Shown one piece after another: positions 63,393-64,000 of a stretch of DNA of 64,000 nt. Below the pieces are notes generated by a model, which was not told where the DNA came from, ran no database searches, and worked only from the letters and a program-made list of their open reading frames with translations. The stretch lies in the NCBI RefSeq assembly GCF_000184745.1, contig NC_014931.1, positions 5,146,001-5,210,000 on the forward strand, written 5' to 3'. Within the stretch, counting starts at the first letter, position 1; each line of letters starts with the position of its first letter. The DNA comes from Variovorax paradoxus EPS. GTDB taxonomy: Bacteria; Pseudomonadota; Gammaproteobacteria; Burkholderiales; Burkholderiaceae_C. The translations under genes were made by a program, and so were the position numbers.

Positions 63393-64000
63393 TCAGGCCG
63401 CTTCGGTGGCCAGCGGCCGATGCGGCGTGTGAGTGTTCGCTACCCACTGCGGCAGCAGCGAGCCGGCCACCATGCCGGTGAACGAGGCCAGAACGCCCGC
63501 CAGTTGCGCCGGAAAAACGGCGCCCCAGGGCAACGCCAGGAACAACAGCCAGGTGCCGATGCCCAGCAGGATCGACGCCACCGCCCCCTGCGTGGTGGCG
63601 CGGCGCCAATACAGCCCGCACACCAGCGGCACGAACGCCCCCACCAGCGGCACCTGGTAGGCGCCCGAAACCAGCTCGTAGATCGGCGTGCCCTGCATGC
63701 GGATCGCGTAGGCCAGCACGGCGGCGCTGAACAGCAGCACCGTGATGCGCATGGTCCGGAGGTTCTCGCGGTCCGTGCCGGACGGACGGAACTGGCGCCA
63801 GATGTTCTCGGTGAAGGTGACGCTCGGGGCCAGCAGCGTGGCCGAGGCGGTCGACTTGATGGCCGACAGCAGCGCGCCGAAGAACAGCACCTGCATCACG
63901 AACGGCATCTTCTGCAGCACCAGCGTGGGCAGCACCTTCTGCGGATCTTCCTTCAGCAGCACGGCCACCTCGTCCGGCATGATCAGGAGCGCGCTGGCCA
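63393..64000 (-). CDS. Sodium:solute symporter family protein, C-terminal part (partial)
   Basis: The last 202 or so residues of a sodium:solute symporter that continues beyond the right edge. LLSAIKSTASATLLAPSVTFTENIWRQ is the conserved region near helix 8-9 of this family, followed by about four more helices and a polar tail ending ATEAA. The substrate is unknown. The stop at 63393 is 83 bases upstream of fmdB on the same strand. Confidence 0.85.
   Translation of the reverse strand, partial: ASALLIMPDEVAVLLKEDPQKVLPTLVLQKMPFVMQVLFFGALLSAIKSTASATLLAPSVTFTENIWRQFRPSGTDRENLRTMRITVLLFSAAVLAYAIRMQGTPIYELVSGAYQVPLVGAFVPLVCGLYWRRATTQGAVASILLGIGTWLLFLALPWGAVFPAQLAGVLASFTGMVAGSLLPQWVANTHTPHRPLATEAA

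Overview
The window reads as chromosomal DNA of a GC-rich betaproteobacterium of the Comamonadaceae, most likely Variovorax or a close relative. Support comes from very high GC with little non-coding space, familiar Burkholderiales gene orders (fmdB-DUF502-aspS-nudB, gpsA-secB-grxC-rhodanese, panB-panC), a DUF3460 gene, and small dispersed repeats that I recall from Comamonadaceae genomes. Genus is inferred, not proven. No rRNA, tRNA or CRISPR array was seen, and no gene-free stretch exceeds 300 bases.

Layout. 1-4.2 kb: the end of an unknown gene, an OLD-like ATPase without its nuclease half, and a large FtsX-type permease. 4.3-10 kb: a selenium locus with selD, a PhnDCEE-type ABC transporter that is probably a selenium oxyanion importer, and mnmH (tRNA 2-selenouridine synthase). 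10-19 kb: a formate/molybdenum locus with fdhD, a small winged-helix-like protein, a YdeP-type formate dehydrogenase alpha subunit, an orphan antitoxin, modBAC, a short ModE-like regulator and an OFA-family oxalate/formate antiporter. A similar 26-bp palindrome lies just upstream of both the dehydrogenase and the antiporter. 19-26 kb: a LysR regulator, the Fe-S carrier apbC, an IS481-family insertion sitting between apbC and a patatin-like phospholipase, then a diaminopropionate ammonia-lyase/M20 peptidase pair with a divergent Lrp-type regulator.

26-35 kb: small membrane proteins, YceH, a phosphodiester glycosidase-like lipoprotein, NAD-type isocitrate dehydrogenase, metG, a SulP anion transporter, a BamE/SmpA-like lipoprotein and scpA. 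35-43 kb: cofactor and tRNA-modification genes (nadB, panB, panC, queE, a queD homologue with an altered catalytic residue, nadA, nadC) and gpsA. 43-50 kb: secB, grxC, a rhodanese, gpmA, a carboxy-terminal protease, a MoeB/ThiF enzyme and an AsmA protein. 50-52 kb: a free-standing receiver protein and a divergent CHASE3-kinase/NarL-type pair. 52.5-55.5 kb: a stress cassette of small membrane proteins, a ferritin-like protein, a BON lipoprotein and CsbD.

55.6-64 kb: an operon folE - BLUF photoreceptor - EamA transporter - DUF429, an endonuclease/phosphatase-family protein, nudB, a toxin-antitoxin pair inserted between nudB and aspS, then aspS, DUF502, an FmdB zinc ribbon and the end of a sodium:solute symporter. 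The antitoxin looks like a hybrid: a Phd/YefM-type DNA-binding part joined to a CcdA-type tail, next to a CcdB-like toxin. The most interesting items are this hybrid antitoxin, the shared formate/oxalate palindrome, the selenium locus, the blue-light receptor in the folE operon, and the missing molybdate-binding domains in both ModE and ModC.
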